From Falciphora oryzae (lineage: Eukaryota > Ascomycota > Sordariomycetes > Magnaporthales > Magnaporthaceae), in contig JNVV01000034.1 of NCBI GenBank assembly GCA_000733355.1, positions 395,663 through 459,662 of the forward strand: DNA of 64,000 bases, given 5' to 3'. The translations under genes were made by a program, and so were the position numbers. The first letter of the stretch is position 1. Every line of letters starts with the position of its first letter. Below are positions 21,804-31,390 of the stretch, piece after piece. Below the pieces are notes generated by a model, which was not told where the DNA came from, did not search any database, and saw only the letters and a program-made list of their open reading frames with translations.

Positions 21804-22402
21804 TTAGCCCAGGAAAGTACCGAGGTAGTCGCCCTTGCCCAACGGGACGCCCTTGGCTCTCAGAATGGCGTATGCCGTCTGCAGGTGGAAAAAGAAGTTC
21901 GGAATGGCGTAGTTAAAGGTGTAATCCTTGGCGGGCAGGTTCCTCGAACCGAGCTTGCCCATCTGCCTGTTCGGGGTGGAAAAAGCGGTTAGGAATAACA
22001 TGTAGCGAGATGAAAAAGGACAGGGAAACTACAAGGGGGGACCTACAGCTCGACAACGTTGTCCTCCTTGCCGTTGACGGCCGCGGCGTCGACGGTGGCC
22101 AGGAGGTCGAGGGTCTTCTTGACGCGGGCGTGCAGCTGGGCCATGGTGGTCTCGTTGTCCTCCCACACGTCGAGCTCGGCCCCGGTGATGCGCTGGACCC
22201 ACTTCTTGGTGGTGTTGGACACGACCTGGACCTGGAACGAGAGCGGCAGCATGTCCTCGGCGAGCTTCTCGGCCGGGTACGTGTCGGCGTCGATGCCCTT
22301 CTCGGCGGCGTGCGCCTCGGCCTTGGACAGGATCGCGTCCATCGTCTTGAGGCCCTTGACGAGGATGGCCCCCGAGGCTTCGTAGAAGGCGATTCCGGGC
22401 AT
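21804..22402 (-). CDS. DUF1993 family protein
   Basis: Predicted 172 residues from two exons (22047-22402 and 21804-21966). The 80-nt intron has donor GTAGGT and acceptor CAG, and the join reads VVEL|QMGKLGSRN. The family is recognised from its length, from the N-terminal ASGAILVKGLKTMDAILSKAE, from LPLSFQVQVV, and from the C-terminal block FNYAIPNFFFHLQTAYAILR with GVPLGKGDYLG. DUF1993 proteins are small helical, cytosolic and related to the DinB/YfiT-like fold. His and other metal-site residues are sparse here. The physiological role is unknown. Confidence 0.9.
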
Positions 22403-24127
22403 TGTTGCTGTGGCTTGAAGGATGCTGGTGGGTCGGGCCGAGGAGGGGGGGTATGTGGATCGCGCGCGCAGGGGTGCGGCTCTGGGATCGCGGGGAGGGA
22501 TCTTTGAAGGAGGTTGGAATAACCTTTCCCGTAGGGCTGAGTTTGGTCACCAAAGATGGAAGAGAGGGGAGGGGAGGCTGTTCGGGATGATGTGACCAGA
22601 TGGAAAGAAGGATGTCTTGGGATTATCTCGAGGTGTGTAGTGGTTTGGTGATGATGCGATTTGTCCCTGGGCTGTCGTCAACGCTAGAAGTAATGGGGGG
22701 CAGCTGTCCACCTTTTATGGTGCGGGGGACATCGGCAATGCACAGGACGAAACCTTAAAGGGGGATAGGAATACCGTCCCCGTACACAGTCCGGGACGCA
22801 GGACGTGTCATGGTCGGGTTCCTTTGGGCATAGCGGCGGCCTGCCTTACAAATCCAACTTGAGGGGACGAGGTTGACCGCATTCCTGATCGACGAGGTTC
22901 CAAGTCGGGTGCTGACCCCGGCTCGTGCTGTCCAATGGTTGGGCCAGCAGAACCGACGGTGGAAAGAGGCCATGTAGAGCCGTCCGATGTGAGATTCCAC
23001 ATCGTTCTGGAGGGCGCCAAGCTGACAAATGCACACGGGCTCACGTTGTAGACACATAGATGAAGTTGATGTGCTGGCGTTTATGCCAGCGCTACAGCAC
23101 GGTCCGACTGGCTCCTAGATGCAGTAGCTTGGTAATCAAGTGAGGGCACGAGCGGAAGTAGACAGTGCATACCTACCTCCTGGCTGCAAGGACTTGGGTT
23201 TGGCCATTCTATTCCCGGGCGGAATGTCGAAAGAGTGAGTTGGTAATGGCGCGAACGGCTAGCACCAGTGACGCGGAGGGCAGCCACGGTACCTGGTGTC
23301 TTCCTGGCCAAGCACGCTGATGGAATGCTGTGGTGCGGCTGTGGAAGCTCTGCACCGCATCTTCTCGAAGGTGCCGTGCCGTTGCCGACGCAATCGGCGG
23401 GGCCAAGGCGGCGGGGGCGGGGCAAGGAGGCCGGGGTCAGCTCCAGCGCGTTTGGTTCGCGGTCGGGGCACATCTTGATTGCACGAGCAATCGAAGCAGA
23501 ATGAGGCACCAGACGCACTCGAATTTACATACCTGCACAGCTGGGCCTCGCTGGGAACGAAGATGTTTGATGCGCATCCGCATTTGTGCCGGTTGAGTGG
23601 CCTAGGTATTCTCTGAGCGCGGGCGGGCTGGTCTGGCGGTTGCATGCTTCGTCCTTGGTGCGCGCTGTCTCGACCCCGCAGGCAGTTAGAGCATCCACCT
23701 ATTTGTCGCCCGCGATTCACGCGTCAACGTCCTGCTTGCCCAAATACCTCTCAGCAGCCAGAGACAACACATCGATGCAGGAGGATTTACCCTGCGATCG
23801 CAGCAGCTATGGCTTCTTTGCTTCCTGCCATTTCTCTCTAATATTTATGCGTGCTCGATTGAAACCATTTGGTTGCGCCCGCCATCCAAGACACGGGTGG
23901 TCCGCGACATCACCCATCCCAACGCGCACGCGTCAATTCCTGTGCTTTTTTTTTCCCCTTCATTTCGGGATCATTCTACTGCAAGCGAAACAACCACCAA
24001 CGCGATCGCAACACCAAATAACCGGAGATCTTGCCCAGTCCGAAACGCCTGCCTCTAAATAAACGCCTAGATCTAAATAAATACAACGAACTCGATCCGT
24101 GTGCTTGGAGACACTTGGGAGCCAATC
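22403..24127. other. 1.7 kb intergenic region
   Basis: The promoter of the DUF1993 gene lies at its left end and the 3' end of the kinase-like gene at its right end. Overlapping short frames around 23250-23500 show no homology or splice support. Confidence 0.5.
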
Positions 24128-25261
24128 TCAGTCATCATCCGACACCAGAAGCTGGAATGTGTCTGGGTCAACCAGCGCGGGCTGCCAGCGGGGGCCATGC
24201 ATGTAAGCTTCTTCCCGGGCCTCCTGTAGCGTCTCGTACAGCTGGGGGCGTAGCCGTCCCGCCTTCTCCCTCATCCCGTCCAGCAGCTTGACAAATAGCC
24301 CTGTCTTCTCATGGACCGATGGGGATGATTTTATCACAGCCATGGCGTCCGTCTCGAGCGTGGCGAAACAGTTGGCAACACGCGCCAGCTTCTGGCCGGG
24401 ATCAAACTCGCGCCAGTCGGCCCAGTCCCAGCCGACGATCTTTTGGATCACCTCAATGGCGTGCTGGATCGCGCCCAGGGGCAGCCATTCGCCCCAGCCC
24501 TGGGGAGAGTCCTCGTAGGCAAAGGACGTCAAAAGCTGGAGGAGTGCCCTGAGTTCCTCCTGCGCGGCTTGGTCCATGTCTTCGCGCCGGTGTCCGCGGG
24601 CTCGCGAGAAGTCGTCGATGAGGAAGATTGGCAGCCGGCCGGGGGCGGGCTGAGCGGCGCGGATGCTGGTCAGGCGGTCCAGGAGACCGTGCGAGATACC
24701 GGCGTCGACCATGCGCTTGAGGCCCATGAGGACGTCTTGGAGCATCCGCCAGATGAGGATAGCGGGCACCCTGACGCGCTCCAGGCGAGCTAGAGTGAAG
24801 ATCATGGTAGGACCATCGAGGTCGTAGTGCTCCCAAGAAAGACTGTCGTAGCTGTAGGCGGGAGACAGGGAGGGCTCCTGGACCTGAGCGATGTGGCGGT
24901 GAATGGCTTCGTCGGCTCCGTAGATGTTTCTGAGATGGGCAAGGATGTCGAGACCCTGGGCGCAAGGGTGGCTATAGGTTCTCAACACGCTGTGTTTCTG
25001 AGAATGACCGCCAACCTCGCGGACCACGAAGGCATTGTTGCCCTCCTCGCCTGGTAGAGAGAACTCCATGAGATAGTGGCGGCCGGAGGAAGCGCGGGTC
25101 ATCAGCGCAAAGGCTCCCGGCGGGTCGGCGGACATGGGACCGATGCTCTTGAAGGTGAGATCGGTTTGGGGCGGGCATCGGTGATGCTGGACGAGCGCTC
25201 CCGGATCTGGGAGAGCCGGCGCGTTTGGCGGTTCCGTCACAAAAAAGCGTATCCGAACCAT
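24128..25261 (-). CDS. Kinase-like protein lacking catalytic motifs (putative pseudokinase)
   Basis: Single exon, 377 residues. The segment about 165-222 reads like a kinase C-lobe. A helix (LIWRMLQDVLMGLKRMVDAG) leads into SHGLLDR at residues 190-196, where the catalytic-loop HRD would be. Then FLIDDFSRA (213-221) lies where the DFG motif is expected. The HRD aspartate is replaced and DFG reads DDF/FSR. No glycine-rich loop or VAIK lysine is obvious in the N-lobe (MEFSLPGEEGNNAFVVREVG). It therefore looks like a degenerate protein-kinase fold with a structural or binding role. No signal peptide or TM segment is seen. Another fold remains possible. Confidence 0.75.
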   Translation of the reverse strand: MVRIRFFVTEPPNAPALPDPGALVQHHRCPPQTDLTFKSIGPMSADPPGAFALMTRASSGRHYLMEFSLPGEEGNNAFVVREVGGHSQKHSVLRTYSHPCAQGLDILAHLRNIYGADEAIHRHIAQVQEPSLSPAYSYDSLSWEHYDLDGPTMIFTLARLERVRVPAILIWRMLQDVLMGLKRMVDAGISHGLLDRLTSIRAAQPAPGRLPIFLIDDFSRARGHRREDMDQAAQEELRALLQLLTSFAYEDSPQGWGEWLPLGAIQHAIEVIQKIVGWDWADWREFDPGQKLARVANCFATLETDAMAVIKSSPSVHEKTGLFVKLLDGMREKAGRLRPQLYETLQEAREEAYMHGPRWQPALVDPDTFQLLVSDDD

Positions 25262-25503
25262 GATCTCTTGTCTGGAGAGCTGGGCTTCAGGCTCGGCGTC
25301 TGTGTAACGTTCCGGAATCTCGATGGCGCTCTGGAGCTTCGTGTGGCGACCTGGCCCCAGAGCCGGCTATCGCTCAGGACGCAAAGCCAGAGGAAGGGAA
25401 GAGACTTTATCTAATGTTGGACAAGCTCAAAACGGCCGTTGAAGGCTTCATTTGATGCAGACTCATGCGAGTGGAACATGGACCGGGGGGCAAATCGGAC
25501 CAA

Positions 25504-25523
25504 GTAGCTCACAGTTGAGCTAC
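25504..25523. repeat. Perfect inverted repeat, 8-bp arms
   Basis: GTAGCTCA, 4-base spacer CAGT, then TGAGCTAC. It lies 72 bp from another perfect palindrome with a related AGCT core. Confidence 0.75.
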
Positions 25524-25595
25524 GGGAACAAAGAACAATGAATTAAGGGCTTTGTTGGAATAATTAGCGCGCCTAACTGTGTTCCAGCCCAAAAG

Positions 25596-25612
25596 TGACA
25601 GCTCAGCTGTCA
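25596..25612. repeat. Perfect 17-bp palindrome
   Basis: TGACAGCT, single C, AGCTGTCA. It could be a dimeric transcription-factor site; this is inferred from symmetry only. Confidence 0.75.
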
Positions 25613-26716
25613 TTGCTTATTCTCAGAAGATACCATGAATAGCCACAGCCACAATCGACACTTCTAATTGATGTACACAATCCCGCGACAGTGTGTCGTC
25701 CCGACAGCCTGATGCAATTATCGTGATCGGGGAATAAATTCACTAGTTGCTGTGGGTATTCTATGAACTCTTAGAAAGACGACGATCGAGAAATTGATGC
25801 AAGTTTCCAAAGAGAGTTGGGACGTATTATGAAAGAAACATGCTTTCTCAAGTGGGGGGTCTAAGCGGCATTGTGTTTTGCAAGCAACGAGCTGTTGTTC
25901 GTGTCGGATGTGAGATTTCCGTCAGCCCATCCACAGCCTTGCTTGCCCTTTGAGCTTCTTGTCTTTGTTCTTTGTCTGATCCTTGCTGCTCAATCCACTA
26001 GATACGAGCTGAACTTGCAGCGAGCACGTGCGCGGCGGCGGCCAATCACTGCAAGCTGCATCGGATCATTGTGCAGATACCAAGGATGCGGTGGGGACAG
26101 GAGCTTTTGTGTGGTCGTTTCTCACCATTCAAGTGCCTGCTCGCTAGACGAAGAACGGATGCGCAGCCGAAGGAGCCGAGCCAATTGTATTCCCAGTGGG
26201 CGAGATGGGTTCGGTTCGAACGGGGCCTCAACACAGGCAGTACCAAATACAGCCATACTATGGAACTGCAACTGCACAATGCTGGGTAAGGAGTTTTTAG
26301 GCAAAGCACATTGTTCTCTTGGCCACGCACGTTCAGCTCGCATACAGACTTCGTATTGGGACGACGTTGAGGAGGGGAGGGAGTCGGAATCAGCCGGCCA
26401 GGTGTCTGCCTAGAATAGCAGCTATACGTAGTAGTGGAGAAGGGGCTGTGGAATAATGAATATTAAATCCATATTATCTCACTGCATGCCCCGCATGCAT
26501 GCCTCACCAGATCTTTCAGCTGGAGCCTGCCAAAAATTAATTACACTCATGGAGTTGTCGCTTGCTCCCGCCTCCGCCCCCGCTGGAATACCCCGAGGTT
26601 AGCAGCCGAGCCCGCCGACCGACCGCCGTACACCCTGAGGGGCTCGGGATATCAGCCGAGAGCCAGCGACGAGCCCGGCATGTATCACGCTCACCTGGAA
26701 CATCCCGTCAGCAACA

Positions 26717-26733
26717 CAGGTTATTTCAACCTG
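26717..26733. repeat. Inverted repeat, 6-bp arms
   Basis: CAGGTT, ATTTC loop, AACCTG. It is immediately followed, nine bases later, by a longer hairpin. Confidence 0.65.
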
Positions 26734-26742
26734 GACTTGACG

Positions 26743-26776
26743 AATGTTGGTACGTTCGCTTAGACGTACCAACATT
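26743..26776. repeat. Perfect hairpin, 13-bp arms with 8-nt loop
   Basis: AATGTTGGTACGT pairs without mismatch with ACGTACCAACATT across loop TCGCTTAG. No open frame surrounds it. It could be a small-element terminus, a structured RNA or a dimer binding site. Confidence 0.8.
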
Positions 26777-27001
26777 TACCTTTCCTTGATTCTGGGGTTC
26801 TTCCAATGGAATTGCCCGCCGCTGTGGACTGAGCTGCAGCATGTCTCCTGATTTAGAAACACTATAACCCAGATGCTAGGATTGGTCGTAGAAGTTGCGG
26901 ATAAATCTCGCAGCCATATTGAGGATTCTCACCGAGACCCGGATCTTCTGATGCCAAGTGTGCGTCCCAGGGCTGCTAGTTGGGAGCGTAGCTCACCAAG
27001 A

Positions 27002-27008
27002 TATAAAA
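27002..27008 (+). promoter_or_regulatory. TATA box of the small secreted protein gene
   Basis: TATAAAA lies 118 nt upstream of the ATG at 27126, a usual distance for fungal genes with a short 5' UTR. Confidence 0.5.
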
Positions 27009-27125
27009 CAGAGCACGTCATCCCGGGCTGTCACGGCGGTTTGCAAGCCACCATAGGCTACCGTATGCATAGATTCTCAGCATCAAACCCTACCAAGTTC
27101 TAAACGACACTCTGCAACGACAAAG

Positions 27126-27533
27126 ATGCGTCTTTTCGCCGTCTCCCTTCTGCTTGCCCTCGGTGCGGGCGCGAACGCCCAAGGATGCGGATGGTACCTC
27201 AACGGCAACGACTGCCTCTGCATCAATAGTGCCACGGGTGCCGCCTGGACAGAGTGGACAAACTACTGCTGCAATGCTATGGGGAAGAGACCTGGTGGCT
27301 TTGTGAGTTTTCATCTCTTTTTGTTTGCCATGGTTATATACCCCATCATACCTATGTCTCCGCTGTCTCCGCAACTGGCTGGTTCCCCTCTCTTCCTCTA
27401 AAGTCGTTTCACGACTAATCCGGCGTCCGTGAGAAAGGGCCCCGTCTGCACGGTCGACAAGAACAACAGGCAAACTTTCAAGGACTGTTGCAAGTTTCAG
27501 AACCGGGAGTCCTTGATTGGTCATTGTCGCTAA
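27126..27533 (+). CDS. Small Cys-rich secreted protein (effector-like), reading frame broken at exon junction
   Basis: Exon 1 (27126-27302) encodes a signal peptide (MRLFAVSLLLALGAGANA) and a Cys-rich start (QGCGWYLNGNDCLCINS, ...WTNYCCNAMGKRPGGF). It ends at a perfect GTGAGT donor. A clear downstream coding block (27406-27533) reads RFTTNPASVRKGPVCTVDKN, then a CCKF motif, and ends GHCR-stop. Its Cys spacing fits one mature protein of about 80 residues. However, the only good acceptor (TAAAG, ending 27404) puts the two blocks one base out of frame and gives an early stop. Either the gene is a pseudogene, there is a one-base sequence error, or splicing is unusual. No homologous family is recognised. 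Confidence 0.55.
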
Positions 27534-28905
27534 GAGCTTGCAGGGTGCTTGGGGGCGACGGCTTGGTTATTGGGTGCTGAAGACTTTGCGGTGTCATGGA
27601 AAAAGGAGCGGGGGTCGAGAAAAAAGACACGGAGACCGAACTTCTCAGCAATATTTGTATGTATACTCAGGGTGGGCAAACAGCCTTGCTGTGTGGCCAA
27701 GGCGCTGCAATCACGACACCGTTGCAGGTCCATCGACACCGTAGAAAGCGCAGAGTATACAAAAAGGTTAAAAACATAGGGCCGCGCCGGGATTTGAACC
27801 CGGGACCTGCTACAACCATGGTTTACACGATGGGAATCCACCCGAAGCAGCAATCATACGACTAGACCACGCGGCCGGATGCTGTTGGTGACCCCGGCCG
27901 ATTCTGGGCGATCCTATGTGGGACGTGGTTTTGGCGAGGTCCACCGGGGCACGATAGAGTTGGGCAAGATTGATTCCCGGCCGGATCCGCACAGCCTTAT
28001 CCATGACTCGTTGTCGAGTTGTTGAGGAAGAAGATGGGACGGCGTTGAATGTGCTTTCGTGGCCGAATTTGTTCTACGACGTGGCCGGCCGACCTAGATA
28101 ATCGTTTCCTCAGCGTGGCAACCTGTCGTGTCATGCGGCCCAGCGGCCTGGATCTATCTCCTGGGAAAAGCCCCAATGTGGCTGCACGAGTGCGGCGGTG
28201 CGTTGCTCCGCGGCCCCAAGCAATCATCGCTCGCCGCTGGCATCCTTCTGGTCTGGGCTGGCGAATGGATAGAGCACTGCAGGGTGCAGCTTCCGGCACA
28301 GGATCGCCATCCTTGCTGGGCGACGTTTTCGGCAACCTCGATAACAAGATGTGGCCCAGGCACGGTTAGACCAGACGACACGAGGGAAGGCCCTTCCCGG
28401 TACTTCGTGTGTGCTGGGCGTGCTTGTTTTTGGCAGGTTTGTCCAATTAAGTAGCGCTCACACGCGCCCCATGCCCATGGGGCCACCACCGGCGACCAGC
28501 AGCCTCAGCCCCCATTGCTGTTGCACCGACTCCCTGCCCTTGCATTACGGCGGTGCTGTGTAACGGGACAGGGGGCCCGGGTGACGATCTCTGCAAATTT
28601 TCTCAAGCAGCAGCCATGTTACATCTTCGTACCTGGCCGCTGGCCGCTGACCGCCGGCCACAGGCCCGCGGAGAGAACGGCGCAGATGGCAAACTTTACA
28701 GATTCCTTCGCTCCCCCTCTTCTCTGCCTCCCTGCCCTCACCACTCACTACGCCATCGCGGGCCTAGTCGTCGGACATCCTCCCGCTGGCTCATTTTGCT
28801 TGACGCGGATGACGAGTTCGAAGACGAAAACAGACACCGACAAGACTGCCGAACGACCTACAAATCAGGCCCAATCGACCGTAGCGAACACCACCCCCTC
28901 GCGAA
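27534..28905. other. Intergenic region holding tRNA-Pro
   Basis: Apart from the tRNA at 27780-27876 I see no gene. The part around 28600-28905 is the probable promoter and leader of the PAN-like membrane protein gene. Confidence 0.5.
27780..27876 (-). tRNA. tRNA-Pro (anticodon CGG) with intron
   Basis: Acceptor stem GGCCGCG/CGCGGCC pairs perfectly, as does the T arm CCGGG-TTCAAAT-CCCGG. Anticodon stem GCTGC/GTAGC encloses loop TT-CGG-G. A 26-nt intron follows position 37. It reads CCG proline codons. The internal A and B boxes are in the usual places. Confidence 0.94.
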
Positions 28906-29835
28906 ATGGCCAATTTCAAGGGCCAGGATCACGAAGGGCTCCAGAGGGTCGACCATTGCGATGGGCTACAGGTGTTAGGGAACGGACCAGGACCGCACGC
29001 GGGAGAGCATGAAAAAGAACCTTATGTTATGGGGCAGGCTGCTGTCTCTCCAGGCCAGCACGCGGAACCTGGCATGGCCGAGACTTGGCATCAACAGCCT
29101 CTGGCGGCGGCGGCAGCGTATCGGGAGCCTACAAAAATACTCGGGCTGCGCCGGCCAACGTTTTGGCTCCTCGTCAGCAACATCGTCCTGGCCATCGCCC
29201 TGATCGTCGTGGGCGTGGTGCCGGCGCAGATGAACAAGAACATCCAGTCCGGGTCAAGCGCTTCGGGGACAGCAGTCCAGGCGCCGGCTGGAGGTTGCGC
29301 GGCAAGGTATGTTGGCCCTTGATTGCGACGTGTCTAGTCTGGTCATCGCTAGCGTCTAATCAGGTACCAATGTATCGGCAGCAGCAGCAGCAGCAGCAGC
29401 GCAACGACGGGTGCAGCCCAGCAAACAGCGCCGTCGCAACCAAACAACAACAGCCCGAGAGTGTGCTTCAGCACGACGATGCCCCTTGCACCCGGTTCCG
29501 ACCCGGGGATCCCGCCAGGCATCGAGTGCCCGATCCCGGCCAGCCAGGTCAACTACACCGTCCCGGGCACGGGGCTGACGTTCCGGAAGGCCTGCGGCAC
29601 CGATTTCGGCGGGAACGACATGGGGAGCTTCCCTGTCCGCAGCATGGCCGACTGCCTCGCGCTCTGCGCCCAGCTTAACCTTTTCCCCGCCAGCGCCGCC
29701 GGCAAGTGCGTCGGCGCGACCTGGGTGTACGGCGACGGGCCGCAGGGCACCGGTGTGAACTACTGCTTCCCCAAGAATGACACGTCCAGGGCGACTCAGC
29801 GCGCAGGCACCGAGAGTGCCATCCTGCTGTCATGA
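28906..29835 (+). CDS. Single-pass membrane protein with PAN/apple-like ectodomain
   Basis: Predicted 290 residues from exons 28906-29306 and 29364-29835. The 57-nt intron has donor GTATGT and acceptor CAG, and the join reads GCAAR|YQCIG. The cytosolic N-terminus of about 80 residues has no signal peptide. One transmembrane helix follows at residues 85-107 (FWLLVSNIVLAIALIVVGVV), giving type II topology. The ectodomain starts with a seven-serine tract encoded by AGC repeats. It then carries CGTDFGGNDMGSFPV, DCLALCAQLN, CVGATWVYG and NYCFPKN. This Cys pattern is that of fungal PAN/apple-like domains, which bind protein or carbohydrate ligands. The stop is only 85 bp from the stop of the convergent SLATT gene. 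The role is probably at the cell surface; the ligand is unknown. Confidence 0.85.
29381..29400 (+). repeat. AGC trinucleotide microsatellite
   Basis: (AGC) units encode the poly-Ser linker just outside the membrane helix of the PAN-like protein. The length is likely to vary between strains. Confidence 0.8.
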
Positions 29836-29920
29836 TGCCTAGGGTTTATTCATCGCGATCGGGGATGCCCGTGTATACTTTTCGTACACTGATAATTATC
29901 TATATACTCTAATTCTCTCG

Positions 29921-30769
29921 TCAGCCGCCCTTGACCCCCTTCACTGCGGTCTTGCCTTCGGGCCCGGGAACCAAGCCAGGCCCATGGGCGTCCAGGTCAT
30001 CTTCTCGGCGCCCCGGACCAGAAGTCGCCTTGCCCTTGGCGGTCACGGCCGACACCCAGACGGTCGGGTGGTTCGCGACGCCGTCCTCGACCGCGCCATC
30101 GTAGAGGCGGTGCAGCTCCAGCACGTTGGCGTACGTGACGCGGCCGATGCCGGCTCGAAGGCCCCGCTCCATGAACTCGATCTCGTCCGCGACCCGCCTG
30201 CACTCGCCCGCGTACCTGATGTAGCGGTTCGGAAGGCCCTGGCCCTTGACCAGCGACAGGACGCCGGCCAGGATGCCCGTCATGGCGCCGATGACGGCGA
30301 CGGGCAGGTGGTAGTCGCCGTTGAGGGCGCCGAGCACGATGAGGGCGGCGGCGAAGACCATCTGCAGCAGCATGGACGCGTACAAGACCAGGTCGACCAT
30401 GGCGTGCATGGCCCGGGCGCGCCGCTCGTCGTGCCGCAGCTTGTAGTAGATGGACGTGGGCCGCTCCGCCGTCGACGGGTCGTTGCGCAGCAGCAGGTGT
30501 CGCCACGTGCGCCGCGTAATGGTCGACGGTGCCGGGAGCCGCGGCCCGTTGAGCCCGCCGCCGCTGGCAGGGTCCACGACCTGCTGAGGGATGCCAACGA
30601 GGGCGCGGAAGGCCTCGAGCGTGATGGGCTGGTTGAGGAGCTCGGGCGACGTGGTGTGTAGCGTGTCGACCGCCGGCGCGTCAGGCGGTGGGGACGGCGG
30701 TGTTTTGTCGGCGCTGTCGCCCCCAGCTGTCTGCGGGGAGGATGGCCAATCGGCGTCCTTGTCGGTCAT
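29921..30769 (-). CDS. Fungal SLATT-domain two-TM protein
   Basis: Single exon, 282 residues from the ATG at 30769, chosen for its CACAATGAC context. An in-frame ATG at 30829 would add 20 residues. A Pro/Ser-rich N-terminus is followed by PITLEAFRALVGI (48-60). Then comes a basic segment (IYYKLRHDERRARAMHAM), two membrane helices (about 124-149 and 155-175) and a helix with YIRYAGECRRVADEIEFME. This arrangement is that of the fungal SLATT domain (SMODS- and SLOG-associating 2TM effector). In bacteria, related domains are predicted pore-forming effectors of nucleotide-signalled immunity. The fungal proteins have no assigned function known to me. The C-terminus is polar and Gly-rich. It is convergent with the PAN-like gene. 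Confidence 0.85.
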   Translation of the reverse strand: MTDKDADWPSSPQTAGGDSADKTPPSPPPDAPAVDTLHTTSPELLNQPITLEAFRALVGIPQQVVDPASGGGLNGPRLPAPSTITRRTWRHLLLRNDPSTAERPTSIYYKLRHDERRARAMHAMVDLVLYASMLLQMVFAAALIVLGALNGDYHLPVAVIGAMTGILAGVLSLVKGQGLPNRYIRYAGECRRVADEIEFMERGLRAGIGRVTYANVLELHRLYDGAVEDGVANHPTVWVSAVTAKGKATSGPGRREDDLDAHGPGLVPGPEGKTAVKGVKGG

Positions 30770-31390
30770 TGTGACCTCGGTCGCAAATTTCCTCTCCGCC
30801 GTGGACGCTCTGCTCGCCTTGGCGCTCATTATCTCTTTGAGGGATTGGGGAAGCACCACGGCGTCAATTCCTGGGGAATTCCGGCGAGGAACAAAAAGGC
30901 ACACCAGGAGAGCGAACATGAGGAGTTTAGCTGAAGGCGGAGTGACCGAAACTTGGCGAGCGCTGATAGGGTCAATAAATCGACCATCAGCAGTCGGTAC
31001 TTGAGACCACGGCCAACCGCAGACCCTAGGTCTCTGCAAGATGCCAATTGACGTGCCCGATTGGGCTTGTGATAGCACATGGAGGGTAGACACTCAGGGG
31101 CTAGAACCGATCACGGGACGCCGACGAATGCAAGCTGCAGCACTTCCTTTAACTCAAACAGGCACCCTCACCCATCATGATTAATAGAGGCATGCTCGTT
31201 GCGAGTGAGCTCAAGAAAAAAGAAAAAAAAAAATCCATGACCGCATACTCGGCAAAATAGATTGGTCTCGATCATCAAGCATCCAACTCGAAGGGCCACA
31301 GGGAAGGCAAGTCGGCCAATCCACGCGCTTAGACAATCTGAACAACATCCTGAGCATAGATTCTTTCCTCCATTGACGTCTGGCTTCGCC
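30770..31390. other. Promoter region of the SLATT gene
   Basis: About 620 bp between the SLATT start and the 3' end of the DUF1996 gene. It contains an A-rich run at about 31212-31233. The open frame extends upstream of 30769 but is not supported as coding before 30829. Confidence 0.5.

Larger units (their letters stand above)
25262..27125. other. 1.9 kb gene-free, AT-richer stretch with palindromes
   Basis: No coding sequence is supported. The stretch contains four perfect inverted repeats, listed separately. The last 150 bp form the promoter of the small secreted protein gene. Confidence 0.55.

Noticed and set aside
23259..23720. Overlapping frames on both strands near 23.3-23.7 kb with CxxC-like pairs
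   Set aside because: Several frames are equally open, none has a conserved motif, and the Cys content is scattered.
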